64,000 nucleotides of DNA from Streptomyces sp. NBC_01142 (GTDB taxonomy: Bacteria > Actinomycetota > Actinomycetes > Streptomycetales > Streptomycetaceae). The notes beneath the pieces are model-generated. The model did no database searches. It saw nothing but the letters and a program-made list of their open reading frames with translations, and had not been told where the DNA came from. The DNA lies in contig NZ_JAPEOR010000002.1 in assembly GCF_026341125.1 (NCBI RefSeq), forward strand, positions 2,182,501 to 2,246,500. The letters run 5' to 3'. A program made the translations under genes and the position numbers. Below are positions 48,612 through 57,437 of the stretch, in pieces. The first letter of the stretch is position 1, and each line of letters opens with the position of its first letter.

Positions 48612-49769
48612 CTACGGCAGGTTCCTTGCCATGACGATCCGCTGCACCTGATTCGTGCCTTCATAAATCTGGGTGATCTTGGCGTCGCGCATCATGCGCT
48701 CGACGGGGTAGTCACGGGTGTAGCCGTAGCCGCCGAGCAGCTGGACCGCGTCCGTGGTGACCTCCATTGCGACGTCGGAGGCGAAGCACTTCGCCGCCGC
48801 ACCGAAGAAGGTCAGGTCGCCGTCGACGCGCTCGGACTTGGCGGCCGCCGAGTAGGTGAGCTGGCGGGCGGCCTCCAGCTTCATCGCCATGTCGGCGAGC
48901 ATGAACTGCACGCCCTGGAAGTCGGCGATCGGCTTGCCGAACTGCTTGCGCTCCTGGACGTAGCCCTTGGCGTAGTCGAGGGCGCCCTGGGCGATACCGA
49001 GAGCCTGGGCCGCGATCGTGATGCGGGTGTGGTCCAGGGTCTTCATCGCCGTGGCGAAGCCGGTGCCCTCCTCGCCGATCATGCGGTCGGCGGGGATACG
49101 GACGTTGTCGAGGTAGACCTCGCGGGTCGGGGAGCCCTTGATGCCGAGCTTCTTCTCCGGTGCGCCGAAGGAGACACCCTCGTCCGACTTCTCCACGACG
49201 AAGGCGCTGATGCCCTTGGAGCGCTTGGTCGGGTCGGTGACGGCCATCACCGTGTAGTACTCGGAGACGCCGGCGTTGGTGATCCAGCGCTTCACGCCGT
49301 TGAGGACCCAGAAGTCGCCCTCGCGGACGGCCTTGGTCTTCATGCCGGCGGCGTCCGAGCCCGCGTCCGGCTCGGAGAGGCAGTACGAGAACATCCCGTC
49401 GCCCGCGGCCAGCGGACCCAGGTACTTCTTCTTCAGCTCCTCGGAGCCGGAGAGGATCACCGGGAGCGAGCCCAGCTTGTTCACGGCCGGGATCAGGGAG
49501 GAGGACGCGCAGACGCGGGCCACTTCCTCGATGACGATCACGGTCGCGAGCGCGTCGGCGCCGGCGCCGCCGTACTCCTCGGGGACGTGGACTGCCTGAA
49601 GTTCGGAGGCGACCAGCGCGTCGAGGGCCTCCTGCGGGAAGCGGGCCTCTTCGTCCACCTGTGCGGCGAACGGCGCGATCTTCGCCTCGGCGAGCGAGCG
49701 GACGGTTTCCCGGAGCATGTCGTGCTCTTCGGCCGGCCGGTACAGGTCGAAGTCTTGCGATCCCGCCAA
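48612..49769 (-). CDS. acd: Acyl-CoA dehydrogenase
   Basis: 385 aa flavoprotein that makes the alpha-beta double bond in acyl-CoA, in fatty or branched-chain acid breakdown (similar to Streptomyces AcdH). FAD and substrate motifs: Y-C-L-S-E-P-D-A-G-S-D-A (about 131-142), W-I-T-N-A-G, and the late Q-L-L-G-G-Y-G-Y-T-R-D-Y-P-V-E-R-M-M-R-D-A. The catalytic Glu is expected in the C-terminal Y-E-G-T-N. A TTG start with GGGGAG 8-9 nt upstream is chosen. The last ~20 codons come from the integrated element, but the protein appears complete and ends I-V-M-A-R-N-L-P. Confidence 0.95.
   Translation of the reverse strand: MAGSQDFDLYRPAEEHDMLRETVRSLAEAKIAPFAAQVDEEARFPQEALDALVASELQAVHVPEEYGGAGADALATVIVIEEVARVCASSSLIPAVNKLGSLPVILSGSEELKKKYLGPLAAGDGMFSYCLSEPDAGSDAAGMKTKAVREGDFWVLNGVKRWITNAGVSEYYTVMAVTDPTKRSKGISAFVVEKSDEGVSFGAPEKKLGIKGSPTREVYLDNVRIPADRMIGEEGTGFATAMKTLDHTRITIAAQALGIAQGALDYAKGYVQERKQFGKPIADFQGVQFMLADMAMKLEAARQLTYSAAAKSERVDGDLTFFGAAAKCFASDVAMEVTTDAVQLLGGYGYTRDYPVERMMRDAKITQIYEGTNQVQRIVMARNLP
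48630..48675. repeat. Right attachment-site candidate (attR) inside the acyl-CoA dehydrogenase 3' end
   Basis: 46-nt copy matching 42479-42524 except at five third codon positions. It uses ATT, TAT, GAA and AAT, codons rare in this genome, while the codons just upstream in the gene are all G/C-ending. The codon style changes at the repeat, so this end was probably brought by the element and keeps the protein sequence. Confidence 0.75.
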
Positions 49770-49935
49770 GGTCTCTCACTCCCCAAGGTGCTAACTACCG
49801 TTAAGTAACCCAATTTTAGACGGTCGTCCGCTCATAGGCATACGTGAGCTTGGCGACAGCGGAAATCCTCCCCGTCGAACGCCCGACTATGCTCGGGCTC
49901 GCATTCCGAGCCCCGCATCTTTTTTGGAGCACCGC

Positions 49936-51279
49936 ATGGCCCTCAAGATCACCGTGATCGGCACCGGATATCTCGGCGCCACGCACGCCGCGGCCATGGC
50001 GGAGCTGGGCTTCGAGGTGCTCGGCCTCGATGTCGTACCCGAGAAGATCGAGATGCTGGCGGCCGGCAGGGTCCCGATGTACGAACCGGGCCTCGAGGAT
50101 CTGCTGCGGCGGCACGTGGCCGGGTTCGAGGGTTCGAGCGGGCGGCTGCGGTTCACGACCTCCTGGGAGGAGATCGGGGAGTTCGGCGATGTGCACTTCG
50201 TCTGCGTGAACACGCCGCAGAAGCACGGCGAGTACGCCTGCGACATGTCGTACGTCGACTCCGCCTTCGAGTCCCTGGCGCCGCAGCTGAAGCGGGCCGC
50301 GCTCGTCGTCGGCAAGTCCACCGTGCCGGTGGGCTCCGCCGCCCGGCTCGCGGCGCGCCTCGCGGAGCTGGCTCCGGCCGGGGCCGACGCCGAGCTGGCG
50401 TGGAACCCGGAGTTCCTGCGGGAGGGCTTCGCCGTACAGGACACACTGCACCCCGACCGGATCGTGGTGGGTGTCGAGAGCGAGCGCGCGGAGAGGCTGC
50501 TGCGCGAGGTGTACGCGACGCCGGTCGGCGAAGGGTCGCCGTTCGTGGTGACCGATTTCCCGACCGCCGAGCTGGTGAAAACCTCCGCGAATTCCTTTCT
50601 CGCGACCAAGATTTCGTTCATCAACGCGATGGCCGAGGTGTGCGAGGCGGCCGGCGGCGATGTGGTGAAGCTGGCGGAGGCGATCGGCTACGACGAGCGG
50701 ATCGGGAAGAAGTTCCTGCGGGCCGGGATCGGTTTCGGCGGCGGCTGTCTGCCGAAGGACATCCGGGCGTTCATGGCGCGGGCCGGCGAGCTGGGCGCGG
50801 ATCAGGCGCTGACCTTCCTGCGCGAGGTCGACTCGATCAACATGCGCCGCCGCGGACACATGGTGGAGCTGGCCCGCGAGGCGCTCGGGGGCGGTGGCTT
50901 CCTGGGGAAGCGGGTGGCCGTGCTCGGCGCGACGTTCAAGCCGGACTCGGACGATGTGCGGGACTCGCCCGCGCTGAATGTGGCCGGTCAGATCCATCTG
51001 CAGGGCGGCCAGGTCACGGTCTACGACCCGAAGGGCATGGCGAACGCGCGCCGGCTCTTCCCGACGCTGGCGTACGCGGACTCGGCGCTGGCCGCGGTGC
51101 GCGGCGCGGATGTGGTGCTGCACCTGACGGAGTGGCGCGAGTTCCGCGAGCTGGATCCGGCGACGCTGGGTGAGGTCGCGTCGGCCCGCATCATCCTGGA
51201 CGGCCGGAACGCGCTGGACAGCGCGCTGTGGCGCAAGGCGGGCTGGACCTACCGGGCGATGGGACGCCCGCGGGCCTAG
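49936..51279 (+). CDS. UDP-glucose / GDP-mannose dehydrogenase-family protein
   Basis: 447 aa. Oxidises the C6 alcohol of a nucleotide sugar to the acid in two NAD steps (UDP-glucose to UDP-glucuronate, or GDP-mannose likewise). N-terminal Rossmann motif I-T-V-I-G-T-G-Y-L-G-A-T-H-A, then K-S-T-V-P-V-G-S, the central helix with N-P-E-F-L-R-E-G, and the active-site Cys in G-F-G-G-G-C-L-P-K-D. The C-terminal NAD domain has A-V-L-G-A-T-F-K-P-D-S-D-D-V-R-D-S. TGGAG lies 7-8 nt before the ATG. The product probably feeds a surface polysaccharide. Confidence 0.93.
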   Translation: MALKITVIGTGYLGATHAAAMAELGFEVLGLDVVPEKIEMLAAGRVPMYEPGLEDLLRRHVAGFEGSSGRLRFTTSWEEIGEFGDVHFVCVNTPQKHGEYACDMSYVDSAFESLAPQLKRAALVVGKSTVPVGSAARLAARLAELAPAGADAELAWNPEFLREGFAVQDTLHPDRIVVGVESERAERLLREVYATPVGEGSPFVVTDFPTAELVKTSANSFLATKISFINAMAEVCEAAGGDVVKLAEAIGYDERIGKKFLRAGIGFGGGCLPKDIRAFMARAGELGADQALTFLREVDSINMRRRGHMVELAREALGGGGFLGKRVAVLGATFKPDSDDVRDSPALNVAGQIHLQGGQVTVYDPKGMANARRLFPTLAYADSALAAVRGADVVLHLTEWREFRELDPATLGEVASARIILDGRNALDSALWRKAGWTYRAMGRPRA

Positions 51280-51557
51280 AAGTGTCCTGAAGATCTTGAA
51301 ATCGCGCCTGACTTGCCCAAGTTCATGGCGATTGACATTTACCGGCAATCCGGGGTGAGTCGGGCGGTCAGAGTAAGATCTTCATCGGTCTTCTAGGGCG
51401 CGTCCGGAGGGCCCGGGCAGAACGGCTCCGCGTCGACGACGAGAAGACGGCCATCCGCTACGCGGAGTCGGCACGCATGCCTCTGGCTGAGGCTGCCGAG
51501 CGGCCGGCGCAGTGAAACCCGCTCGACCTGGATACCTCCCTGAAGAGATCCTGTGGC
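51280..51557. other. Intergenic region with a coding-like remnant
   Basis: 278 bp. From about 51375 to a TGA at 51517 a + frame reads K-I-F-I-G-L-L-G-R-V-R-R-A-R-A-E-R-L-R-V, then D-D-E-K-T-A-I-R-Y-A-E-S-A-R-M-P-L. It looks protein-like but has no start, so it may be a gene fragment. TTGACA at 51332 has no good -10 partner. Confidence 0.35.
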
Positions 51558-52103
51558 ATGGAGTTCCTCTGCTACCACCGCGACCGGCCCGACTCCGTAG
51601 CGCTGCGCGACGAGCTGCTGGAAGAGCATTGGTCCTATATGGACCAGTACGCGAAGGAGATGATCGCCCGGGGCCCGACCCTCGCCGACGACACACCCAC
51701 CGGCAGCGTGCACTTCGTCGACCTGCCCGATCCCGTCGCCGCCCGCGCGTTCGCCTTCGACGAGCCGAACTACCAGGCCGGCGTGTACCGGGACGTGCTG
51801 CTGCGACGGTGGCGCAACATGCTGGGACGCACCATGTGGGACTTCCCCGGCGGCCCGACCGGTGGCACCCGATACCTGGTGCTCGGCCTCGGCACGGGGC
51901 ATGCCGCCGACCTCGCGGTGCCGCCCGACCGGGACGAGCTGATCGCCTACGGGCCGCTGCTGTCCGATAACGGCGCCACCTGGCTGGGCACGGCGGCGTT
52001 GGTCCGGGCGCCGGACCCGGACACGGCACGCGCCATCCTGACCCCGGACCGGTACGCCGAGATCGAGGTGCACAACTGGCAGTTCGGCGGGCGGCCGTCA
52101 TGA
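51558..52103 (+). CDS. Tandem YCII-domain protein
   Basis: 181 aa made of two YCII-type units. The first (about 1-88) reads M-E-F-L-C-Y-H-R-D-R-P, E-H-W-S-Y-M-D, I-A-R-G-P-T-L and A-R-A-F-A-F-D-E-P-N-Y-Q-A-G-V-Y. The second (about 104-178) has the same order: R-Y-L-V-L-G-L-G, L-I-A-Y-G-P-L-L-S-D-N-G, A-R-A-I-L-T-P-D-R-Y-A-E-I-E-V-H-N-W. YCII proteins have a ferredoxin-like fold with a His-Asp dyad and often unknown substrates. The stop overlaps a small ORF as ATGA. Start at ATG 51558 preceded by GAAGAGA at a fair distance. Confidence 0.85.
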   Translation: MEFLCYHRDRPDSVALRDELLEEHWSYMDQYAKEMIARGPTLADDTPTGSVHFVDLPDPVAARAFAFDEPNYQAGVYRDVLLRRWRNMLGRTMWDFPGGPTGGTRYLVLGLGTGHAADLAVPPDRDELIAYGPLLSDNGATWLGTAALVRAPDPDTARAILTPDRYAEIEVHNWQFGGRPS

Positions 52104-52201
52104 CCGCCGGCACCGTGCCACGCGCTCTCGCCCTGGCCGGCGTCGATCAGGCCGACTTGGTGAACCGCGTACGGCAGACACTCAGCGACGAGGACGAGTG
52201 A
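52100..52201 (+). CDS. 33-aa ORF overlapping the YCII gene
   Basis: ATG at 52100 overlaps the YCII TGA (ATGA). It reads M-T-A-G-T-V-P-R-A-L-A-L-A-G-V-D-Q, then A-D-L-V-N-R-V-R-Q-T-L-S-D-E-D-E-stop. The clean acidic C-terminus suggests a real small protein or the preserved end of a lost gene. No relative is known to me. The 213 bp after it (52202-52414) hold no gene I can support. Confidence 0.4.
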   Translation: MTAGTVPRALALAGVDQADLVNRVRQTLSDEDE

Positions 52202-52414
52202 CCACCGGAGACGGCTGACACCGTCTGTTTCCCGAAGCCCGGCCCTGGCCGCTCGCCCGCGCCGCGCTGTGAGGCAAGTCCTTCACACACGATGAATCGC
52301 GCACTGCGCTGTGCCCCGAACGCCTGGCGAGTGCCGGTGGGCCGATGAATCTCGGCGTGAAGAGGGGGCCGTGCGGCCGTGCACGGCTCACCCAACCGAC
52401 AAGGAGAGATTCAC

Positions 52415-53593
52415 ATGCACCAACGTGCCACTCACACGGACCGCGGCCGGCCGGGCGCCGCGGCGGCGGCGGCCGAGGCTGCGGGTGCCGTGTCTGCGGG
52501 TGCCGTGTCTGCGCCCGCGCCGACCTCAGTGGTCGACGGCCACGCGGCGATCCAGCGCGTACTCGACCAGGCCGTGGCCCAAGGCGGCCTTCCCGGAATC
52601 CTTGCGGAGATCCGCGACGGCGAGCAGCGGTGGTTCGGCACGGCAGGGGTGGCCGACACCGCGACCGGCCGCATGCGCTTAGCGCAGGACCGGTTCCGCA
52701 TCGGCAGCATCAGCAAGACGTTCGTGGCCACCGTGATGCTGCAACTGGCGGCTGAAGGCACGCTGAGCCTGGACGACACCGCGGATCAGTGGCTGCCCGG
52801 CATGGTCCGCGGCCATGACCACGATGGCGGCAGGGTGACCGTCAGGATGCTGCTCAATCACACCAGCGGGATCTTCAACTGCACCGACGACCAAGAGGCA
52901 CAGAGCGGTCACGAGACCTACACCCCCGAGTTGCTCGTGCAGATTGCCATGTCCCATCCGGCCGCCTTCGCACCGGGCACGGGTTGGGGGTACTCCAACA
53001 CCAACTACGTCCTCGCGGGCATGATCATCGAACGCGCCACCGGCCGGGCGCTCGCCCACGAGATCGCCGAGCGGATCACCCGCCCGCTCGGCCTGACGGC
53101 AACGTACCTGCCCATCGGCAGCGATCCGGCGATCGACGGACCGCACTCCCGTCACTACACGAAGTTGTTCCGAACCGACCCCGGCGCCCCGGTTCACGAC
53201 GCGACCGAGCTCGACTCGTCCACGTTCTGGGCGGCCGGCGGCATGATCTCCACCGCCGAGGACCTCAACCGGTTCTTCAGCGCTCTGCTGGGCGGCCGAA
53301 TACTGCCACCGGACCAGCAGCGCGACATGTTCACCAGCATCCCCACCCGCGACTGGATTCCCCACGCCACCTACGGTCTCGGCGTGTCCTCGGTGATGCT
53401 GCCCTGCGGGGAAACGGTCTGGGGCATGGGTGGTGCCCTCTTCGGCTCGTGGTCCTACACCTACGGCACCCGCGACGGCGAACACATGGTCACGGCCAAC
53501 GTCAACGGCGACTGGGCCGACGGTGGCTGGGACGACCCCATCGGCATCTTCACCGATCTGCTCCGGACGACGTTCTGCCCGAGCGATACCTGA
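52415..53593 (+). CDS. Serine hydrolase (beta-lactamase class C / DD-peptidase-like)
   Basis: 392 aa. An Ala-rich start (AAAAAAEAAGAVSAGAVSAP) without a clear charged-hydrophobic signal precedes the domain. Catalytic S-x-x-K reads S-I-S-K in F-R-I-G-S-I-S-K-T-F (about 102-105), and Y-S-N (about 190-192) is the second motif; L-L-N-H-T-S-G-I-F is a family block. The third motif, usually H-x-G, reads W-G-M-G-G-A, with Met for His. Such enzymes hydrolyse D-alanyl peptides, esters or beta-lactams. GGAGAG lies 7 nt before the ATG. Convergent with the dipeptidase gene. Confidence 0.9.
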   Translation: MHQRATHTDRGRPGAAAAAAEAAGAVSAGAVSAPAPTSVVDGHAAIQRVLDQAVAQGGLPGILAEIRDGEQRWFGTAGVADTATGRMRLAQDRFRIGSISKTFVATVMLQLAAEGTLSLDDTADQWLPGMVRGHDHDGGRVTVRMLLNHTSGIFNCTDDQEAQSGHETYTPELLVQIAMSHPAAFAPGTGWGYSNTNYVLAGMIIERATGRALAHEIAERITRPLGLTATYLPIGSDPAIDGPHSRHYTKLFRTDPGAPVHDATELDSSTFWAAGGMISTAEDLNRFFSALLGGRILPPDQQRDMFTSIPTRDWIPHATYGLGVSSVMLPCGETVWGMGGALFGSWSYTYGTRDGEHMVTANVNGDWADGGWDDPIGIFTDLLRTTFCPSDT

Positions 53594-53708
53594 ACACCGC
53601 AGTCACGAGGCCGATCGTGCGGTCCGCGCCGCTTCGTCCGCGGCCGGAGAAGTGCGTCCGCGGCCGGTGGGAGTCCGGGCCGGTCGGGAGTGCGGGGCCG
53701 GAGAAGTG

Positions 53709-53741
53709 CGTTCGGGGGTACGGGCCCCGCACCCCCGAACG
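53709..53741. terminator. Bidirectional hairpin between serine hydrolase and dipeptidase
   Basis: 11-bp perfect stem (53709-53719 with 53731-53741) with an 11-nt loop. A 20-bp word ggccggagaagtgcgt(c/t)cg occurs twice just left of it (53641 and 53697). Confidence 0.8.
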
Positions 53742-53761
53742 CCCCTCAGCCGTCGAGCCGG

Positions 53762-54970
53762 TCAGCCCCGGTCGGTCCTGTCGAGCTGGTCGATCGTCGC
53801 GTTGGACGGGCCCCGGACCGCCCGGAGGTCGCGCGCGACGTCCTCGGCCGACCGCAGCACGCGCACCGCGTTCTGCCACGTCAGCTTCGCCAGGTCGGAC
53901 TCCGACCAGCCGCGGCGCAGCAGCTCCGCGATCAGGTTCGGGTAGCCCGCCACGTCCTCCAGGCCGGCCGGTGTGAACGCCGTGCCGTCGAAGTCGCCGC
54001 CGATGCCGATGTGCTCGATCCCGGCGACCTCGCGCATATGGTCGAGGTGGTCGGCGACCGTCGCGGCGGTGGCTATCGGGCGCGGGTGAGCGGCTTCGAA
54101 GGCGTGCTGGACCTTCATCGCCTCCGGGACGGCGTCCAGGGCGTGGAAGCCGTGTGCGCGCATGTTCTCGTCCGCCGCCAGGGTCCAGTCGACCGCGGCC
54201 TGCAGGATGAACTTCGGTACGAAGGTGACCATCGCGACGCCCCCGTTGGCGGGCAGCAGCGCCAGCACGTCGTCGGGGATGTTGCGCGGGTGGTCGCAGA
54301 CCGCCCGGGACGAGGAGTGCGAGAAGACCACCGGCGCGACCGTCGTGGCAAGCGCGTGGCGCATCGTCGACGTGGCGACGTGCGAGAGGTCGACCAGCAT
54401 GCCGGTGCGGTTCATCTCCCGTACGACCTCGTGGCCGAAGGCCGACAGACCGCCGACTCCCGGCTCGTCGGTCGCCGAGTCCGCCCACGCGATGTTGTCG
54501 TTGTGGGTGAGCGTCATATAGCGGACGCCCAGGGCATGGAGTGCCCGCAGGGTGGCGAGGGAGTTGTTGATGGAGTGGCCGCCCTCGGCGCCCATGAGGG
54601 AAGCGATACGGCCCTCGCCGCGCGCCTTCTCCATATCGTCGGCCGTCAGGGCGCGGGCCAGGTCCGCCGGGTGGCGCTCCAGCAGCTGCGTGACCACGTC
54701 GATCTGCTCGAGGGTCGCGCTGACCGCCTCGTCGCCCGCCATCTCGCTGCGTACGTACACGGACCAGAACTGCGCGCCGACCCCGCCGGCGCGCAGTCGC
54801 GGTATGTCGGTGTGCAGCCGGCCGGCCTGGTCACCGGCGATGTCCATCCGGTCCAGGTCGTAGCGGACGTGTTGGCGCAGCGCCCAGGGAAGGTCGTTGT
54901 GGCCGTCGACAACGGGGTGGGCGGCGAGCAGTTCGCGTGCCCGGGTCAGGTAGTCCGTGGCTGAGTCCAT
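53762..54970 (-). CDS. Membrane dipeptidase-family (renal dipeptidase-like) zinc peptidase
   Basis: 402 aa peptidase M19 member. Metal-binding H-x-D is in [11 protein letters not shown] (about 22-28), the bridging Glu in M-G-A-E-G-G-H (about 128), and histidines in L-V-D-L-S-H and [17 protein letters not shown] near the end holds the conserved Asp. It lacks a signal peptide, so it is cytosolic and cuts dipeptides or a D-containing substrate. The ATG lies 6 nt past the purE stop, with GGGAAG inside the purE end, so it is the third gene of the purK-purE unit. Confidence 0.93.
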   Translation of the reverse strand: MDSATDYLTRARELLAAHPVVDGHNDLPWALRQHVRYDLDRMDIAGDQAGRLHTDIPRLRAGGVGAQFWSVYVRSEMAGDEAVSATLEQIDVVTQLLERHPADLARALTADDMEKARGEGRIASLMGAEGGHSINNSLATLRALHALGVRYMTLTHNDNIAWADSATDEPGVGGLSAFGHEVVREMNRTGMLVDLSHVATSTMRHALATTVAPVVFSHSSSRAVCDHPRNIPDDVLALLPANGGVAMVTFVPKFILQAAVDWTLAADENMRAHGFHALDAVPEAMKVQHAFEAAHPRPIATAATVADHLDHMREVAGIEHIGIGGDFDGTAFTPAGLEDVAGYPNLIAELLRRGWSESDLAKLTWQNAVRVLRSAEDVARDLRAVRGPSNATIDQLDRTDRG

Positions 54971-54976
54971 TCGCTC

Positions 54977-55537
54977 TTACTTCCCGAAACCGAAGCCTGC
55001 CGCACCCTCGACCTTCGCACGCAGCCGCTTGCCCTTCTCGGTCGCCTGGTCGTTCAGCTCCTGCTGGAACTCCCGCATACGCGCGAGGAGTTCGGCGTCC
55101 TGCGTGGCCAGGATGCGGGCCGCGAGCAGGCCCGCGTTGCGGGCACCGGCGACGGAGACGGTGGCGACGGGCACACCGGCGGGCATCTGCACGATGGACA
55201 GGAGCGAGTCCATGCCGTCGAGGTACTTCAGGGGCACCGGCACACCGATCACCGGGAGCGGGGTGACGGAGGCGAGCATGCCCGGGAGGTGGGCCGCTCC
55301 TCCGGCGCCCGCGATGATCGCCTTGAGGCCGCGGGCGTCGGCCTGCTCGCCGTACGCGATCATCTCGCGCGGCATGCGGTGCGCGGAGACGACATCGACC
55401 TCGTAGGGGATCTCGAACTCGTCGAGGGCCTGCGCGGCGGCCTCCATGACGGGCCAGTCGGAGTCCGAGCCCATCACGATGCCGACGAGGGGGGACGGCG
55501 ACGAGGGAGAGGTGGTCATGGGACCCGTTTCACTCAT
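54977..55537 (-). CDS. purE: N5-carboxyaminoimidazole ribonucleotide mutase (PurE)
   Basis: 186 aa. Converts N5-CAIR to CAIR in purine synthesis. Motif [13 protein letters not shown] (about 14-26) holds the phosphate-binding Ser and Asp; S-A-H-R-M-P supplies the catalytic His; [14 protein letters not shown] follows. The ATG at 55537 overlaps the purK stop (ATGA), and the upstream in-frame region is not coding, so this start is preferred. Works directly after PurK. Confidence 0.97.
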   Translation of the reverse strand: MSETGPMTTSPSSPSPLVGIVMGSDSDWPVMEAAAQALDEFEIPYEVDVVSAHRMPREMIAYGEQADARGLKAIIAGAGGAAHLPGMLASVTPLPVIGVPVPLKYLDGMDSLLSIVQMPAGVPVATVSVAGARNAGLLAARILATQDAELLARMREFQQELNDQATEKGKRLRAKVEGAAGFGFGK

Positions 55538-56673
55538 GAGAGCAGTGTTCCTCTGAGATAGCCGGCTGCGTGACGGGCGCGCTCCAGCACGTCGTCCAGG
55601 TCGTCGCCGTAGGTGTTGACGTGCCCCACCTTGCGGCCGGGTTTGACGTCCTTGCCATACATATGGATCTTCAGCTGCGGGTCGCGGGCCATGCAGTGCA
55701 GGTACGCCGCATACATGTCGGGGTAGTCGCCGCCCAGCACATTGCACATGACCGTCCACTTTCCGCGCGGGCGCGGGTCGCCGAGCGGGAGGTCGAGTAC
55801 GGCGCGGACATGGTTGGCGAACTGCGAGGTGATCGCACCGTCCTGCGTCCAGTGGCCGGAGTTGTGCGGGCGCATGGCCAGCTCGTTGACCAGGATCCGG
55901 CCATCGGTCGTCTCGAACAGCTCGACCGCGAGATGGCCGACGACGCCGAGATCCTTCGCGATCCGCAGGGCAAGCTGCTGGGCCTGCCCCGCGAGCTCCT
56001 CCGACAGATTCGGCGCGGGCGCGATCACCGTGTCGCAGACGCCGTCGACCTGCTGCGACTCGACGACGGGGTAGGCGACGGCCTGGCCGTGCGGCGAGCG
56101 GACGATATTCGCCGCCAGCTCGCGGGTGAAAGCGACCTTCTCCTCGGCAAGGACCGGGACGCCGGCCCGGAAGGGAGCCTCGGCGTCCTGTGCCGTATGC
56201 ACGAACCAGACGCCCTTGCCGTCGTAGCCGCCGCGCACCGTCTTGAGGATGACGGGGAAGCCGCCCACCTCCTCGGCGAACGCCGCGACATCGGCGGGGT
56301 CCGCCACGATGCGGTGGCGCGGGCAGGGCGCGCCGATCTCCATGAGCTTCGCGCGCATCACACCCTTGTCCTGGGCGTGCACCAATGCGTCGGGCCCCGG
56401 GCGGACGGGAATGCCGTCCGCCTCCAGGGCCCTCATGTGCTCGATCGGGACATGCTCATGATCGAAAGTGATCACATCGCAGCCGCGTGCGAAGTCACGC
56501 AGCGTGTCCAGGTCGCGATAGTCGCCGATGACGACATCGCTCACCACCTGGGCTGCGGAGTCCTGTGGAGTATCACTGAGGAGCTTGAATCTGAGGCCGA
56601 GGGGGATGCCCGCCTCGTGGGTCATACGGGCGAGCTGACCGCCGCCGACCATGCCGACTACCGGGAACGTCAC
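55534..56673 (-). CDS. purK: N5-carboxyaminoimidazole ribonucleotide synthase (PurK)
   Basis: 379 aa ATP-grasp enzyme that carboxylates AIR with bicarbonate and [16 protein letters not shown] at the start, [19 protein letters not shown] (ATP-binding loop), E-L-F and [14 protein letters not shown] (metal site). The GTG at 56673 suits the family. TACTCT lies 8-13 nt ahead of it, so the transcript may be leaderless. First gene of purK-purE-dipeptidase; divergent from the GtrA gene. Confidence 0.96.
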   Translation of the reverse strand: MTFPVVGMVGGGQLARMTHEAGIPLGLRFKLLSDTPQDSAAQVVSDVVIGDYRDLDTLRDFARGCDVITFDHEHVPIEHMRALEADGIPVRPGPDALVHAQDKGVMRAKLMEIGAPCPRHRIVADPADVAAFAEEVGGFPVILKTVRGGYDGKGVWFVHTAQDAEAPFRAGVPVLAEEKVAFTRELAANIVRSPHGQAVAYPVVESQQVDGVCDTVIAPAPNLSEELAGQAQQLALRIAKDLGVVGHLAVELFETTDGRILVNELAMRPHNSGHWTQDGAITSQFANHVRAVLDLPLGDPRPRGKWTVMCNVLGGDYPDMYAAYLHCMARDPQLKIHMYGKDVKPGRKVGHVNTYGDDLDDVLERARHAAGYLRGTLLS

Positions 56674-56875
56674 CCTCTTAGAGTATCCGCCGCCAGGGAA
56701 CCTCCTGTCGCCCGTGGTTCCCGGCCCCTGGCTCTCGGCGCGCCCGGCTCCCGCGCCTCCGCCGCCGTTGTCACAGCCCCGCCACACGACAAGGTGCACC
56801 CGCGGGCGGAAACGAGGGGTGCTGGTTAGCATTGCCGGGTTGGCACACCGACCCGAACGGGGCTGAGCAATCACC

Positions 56876-57424
56876 ATGAGTGAACGAAGCGCGCTGCGCG
56901 TGCGGCTTGAGCAGCTCACGCGTGAGTTCGCGAAGTTCGGCGCGGTCGGTGGTGTGGGGCTCCTGGTGGACCTCGGGGTCTTCAATCTCGTACGGCACCT
57001 CACCGACATCCCCGTGGTGCGGGCGAGCATCGTTGCCACGGTCGTCGCGATCGGCTGCAACTATCTGGGCTTCCGCTACTTCACCTACCGGGACCGCGAC
57101 AAGAGCCGCCGGACCAAGGAGCTGACGCTCTTCCTGCTGTTCAGCGTCGTCGGGCTGGTGATCCAGAGCGGCGTGCTGTACGTCGCGACGTACGGCTTCG
57201 GCTGGGACAGCCCGCTGCAGAGCAACATCTTCAAGTTCCTCGGCATCGGCATCGCGACGCTGTTCCGCTTCTGGTCGTACCGGACCTGGGTGTTCCGGGC
57301 GCTGCCGGCGCGCGAGGCCGTGCAGACGGCGGAATCCTTCCTGGGGCAGGAGCCGTCCGGGGCCCGTCCGGGGCCGGGATCCGAGCCGCGGCCCCGGCCC
57401 GAACCCGACCGGGTAGCCCGCTGA
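56876..57424 (+). CDS. GtrA-family membrane protein
   Basis: 182 aa with four membrane spans (about 20-42, 48-70, 82-104, 118-136): F-G-A-V-G-G-V-G-L-L-V-D-L-G opens the first and R-F-W-S-Y-R-T-W-V-F-R closes the last, both GtrA signatures. GtrA-like proteins act in moving polyprenyl-linked sugars across the membrane for surface glycans. The C-terminal tail is Pro/Arg-rich. It may supply a sugar donor for the polymers made by the GT2 and LCP enzymes, but nothing direct links them. Confidence 0.93.
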   Translation: MSERSALRVRLEQLTREFAKFGAVGGVGLLVDLGVFNLVRHLTDIPVVRASIVATVVAIGCNYLGFRYFTYRDRDKSRRTKELTLFLLFSVVGLVIQSGVLYVATYGFGWDSPLQSNIFKFLGIGIATLFRFWSYRTWVFRALPAREAVQTAESFLGQEPSGARPGPGSEPRPRPEPDRVAR

Positions 57425-57437
57425 GCCAGGGGGTGTC

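Larger units (their letters stand above)
42479..48675. mobile_element. Decayed integrative element inserted in the acyl-CoA dehydrogenase 3' end
   Basis: About 6.2 kb between two 46-nt direct repeats of the acyl-CoA dehydrogenase end. It contains a regulator set (DUF6879 and XRE), small accessory proteins, an insertion sequence and, right beside the right repeat, a tyrosine integrase. This is the layout of an actinomycete integrative element, except that att sites there usually lie in tRNA genes. No replication or transfer gene is found. The integrase lacks its N-terminus, so the element should be immobile. GC content is lower than in flanking core genes. Confidence 0.7.

Noticed and set aside
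51332..51379. Promoter TTGACA / TAAGAT before the YCII gene
   Set aside because: Spacing between the two boxes is over 35 nt; neither has a proper partner.
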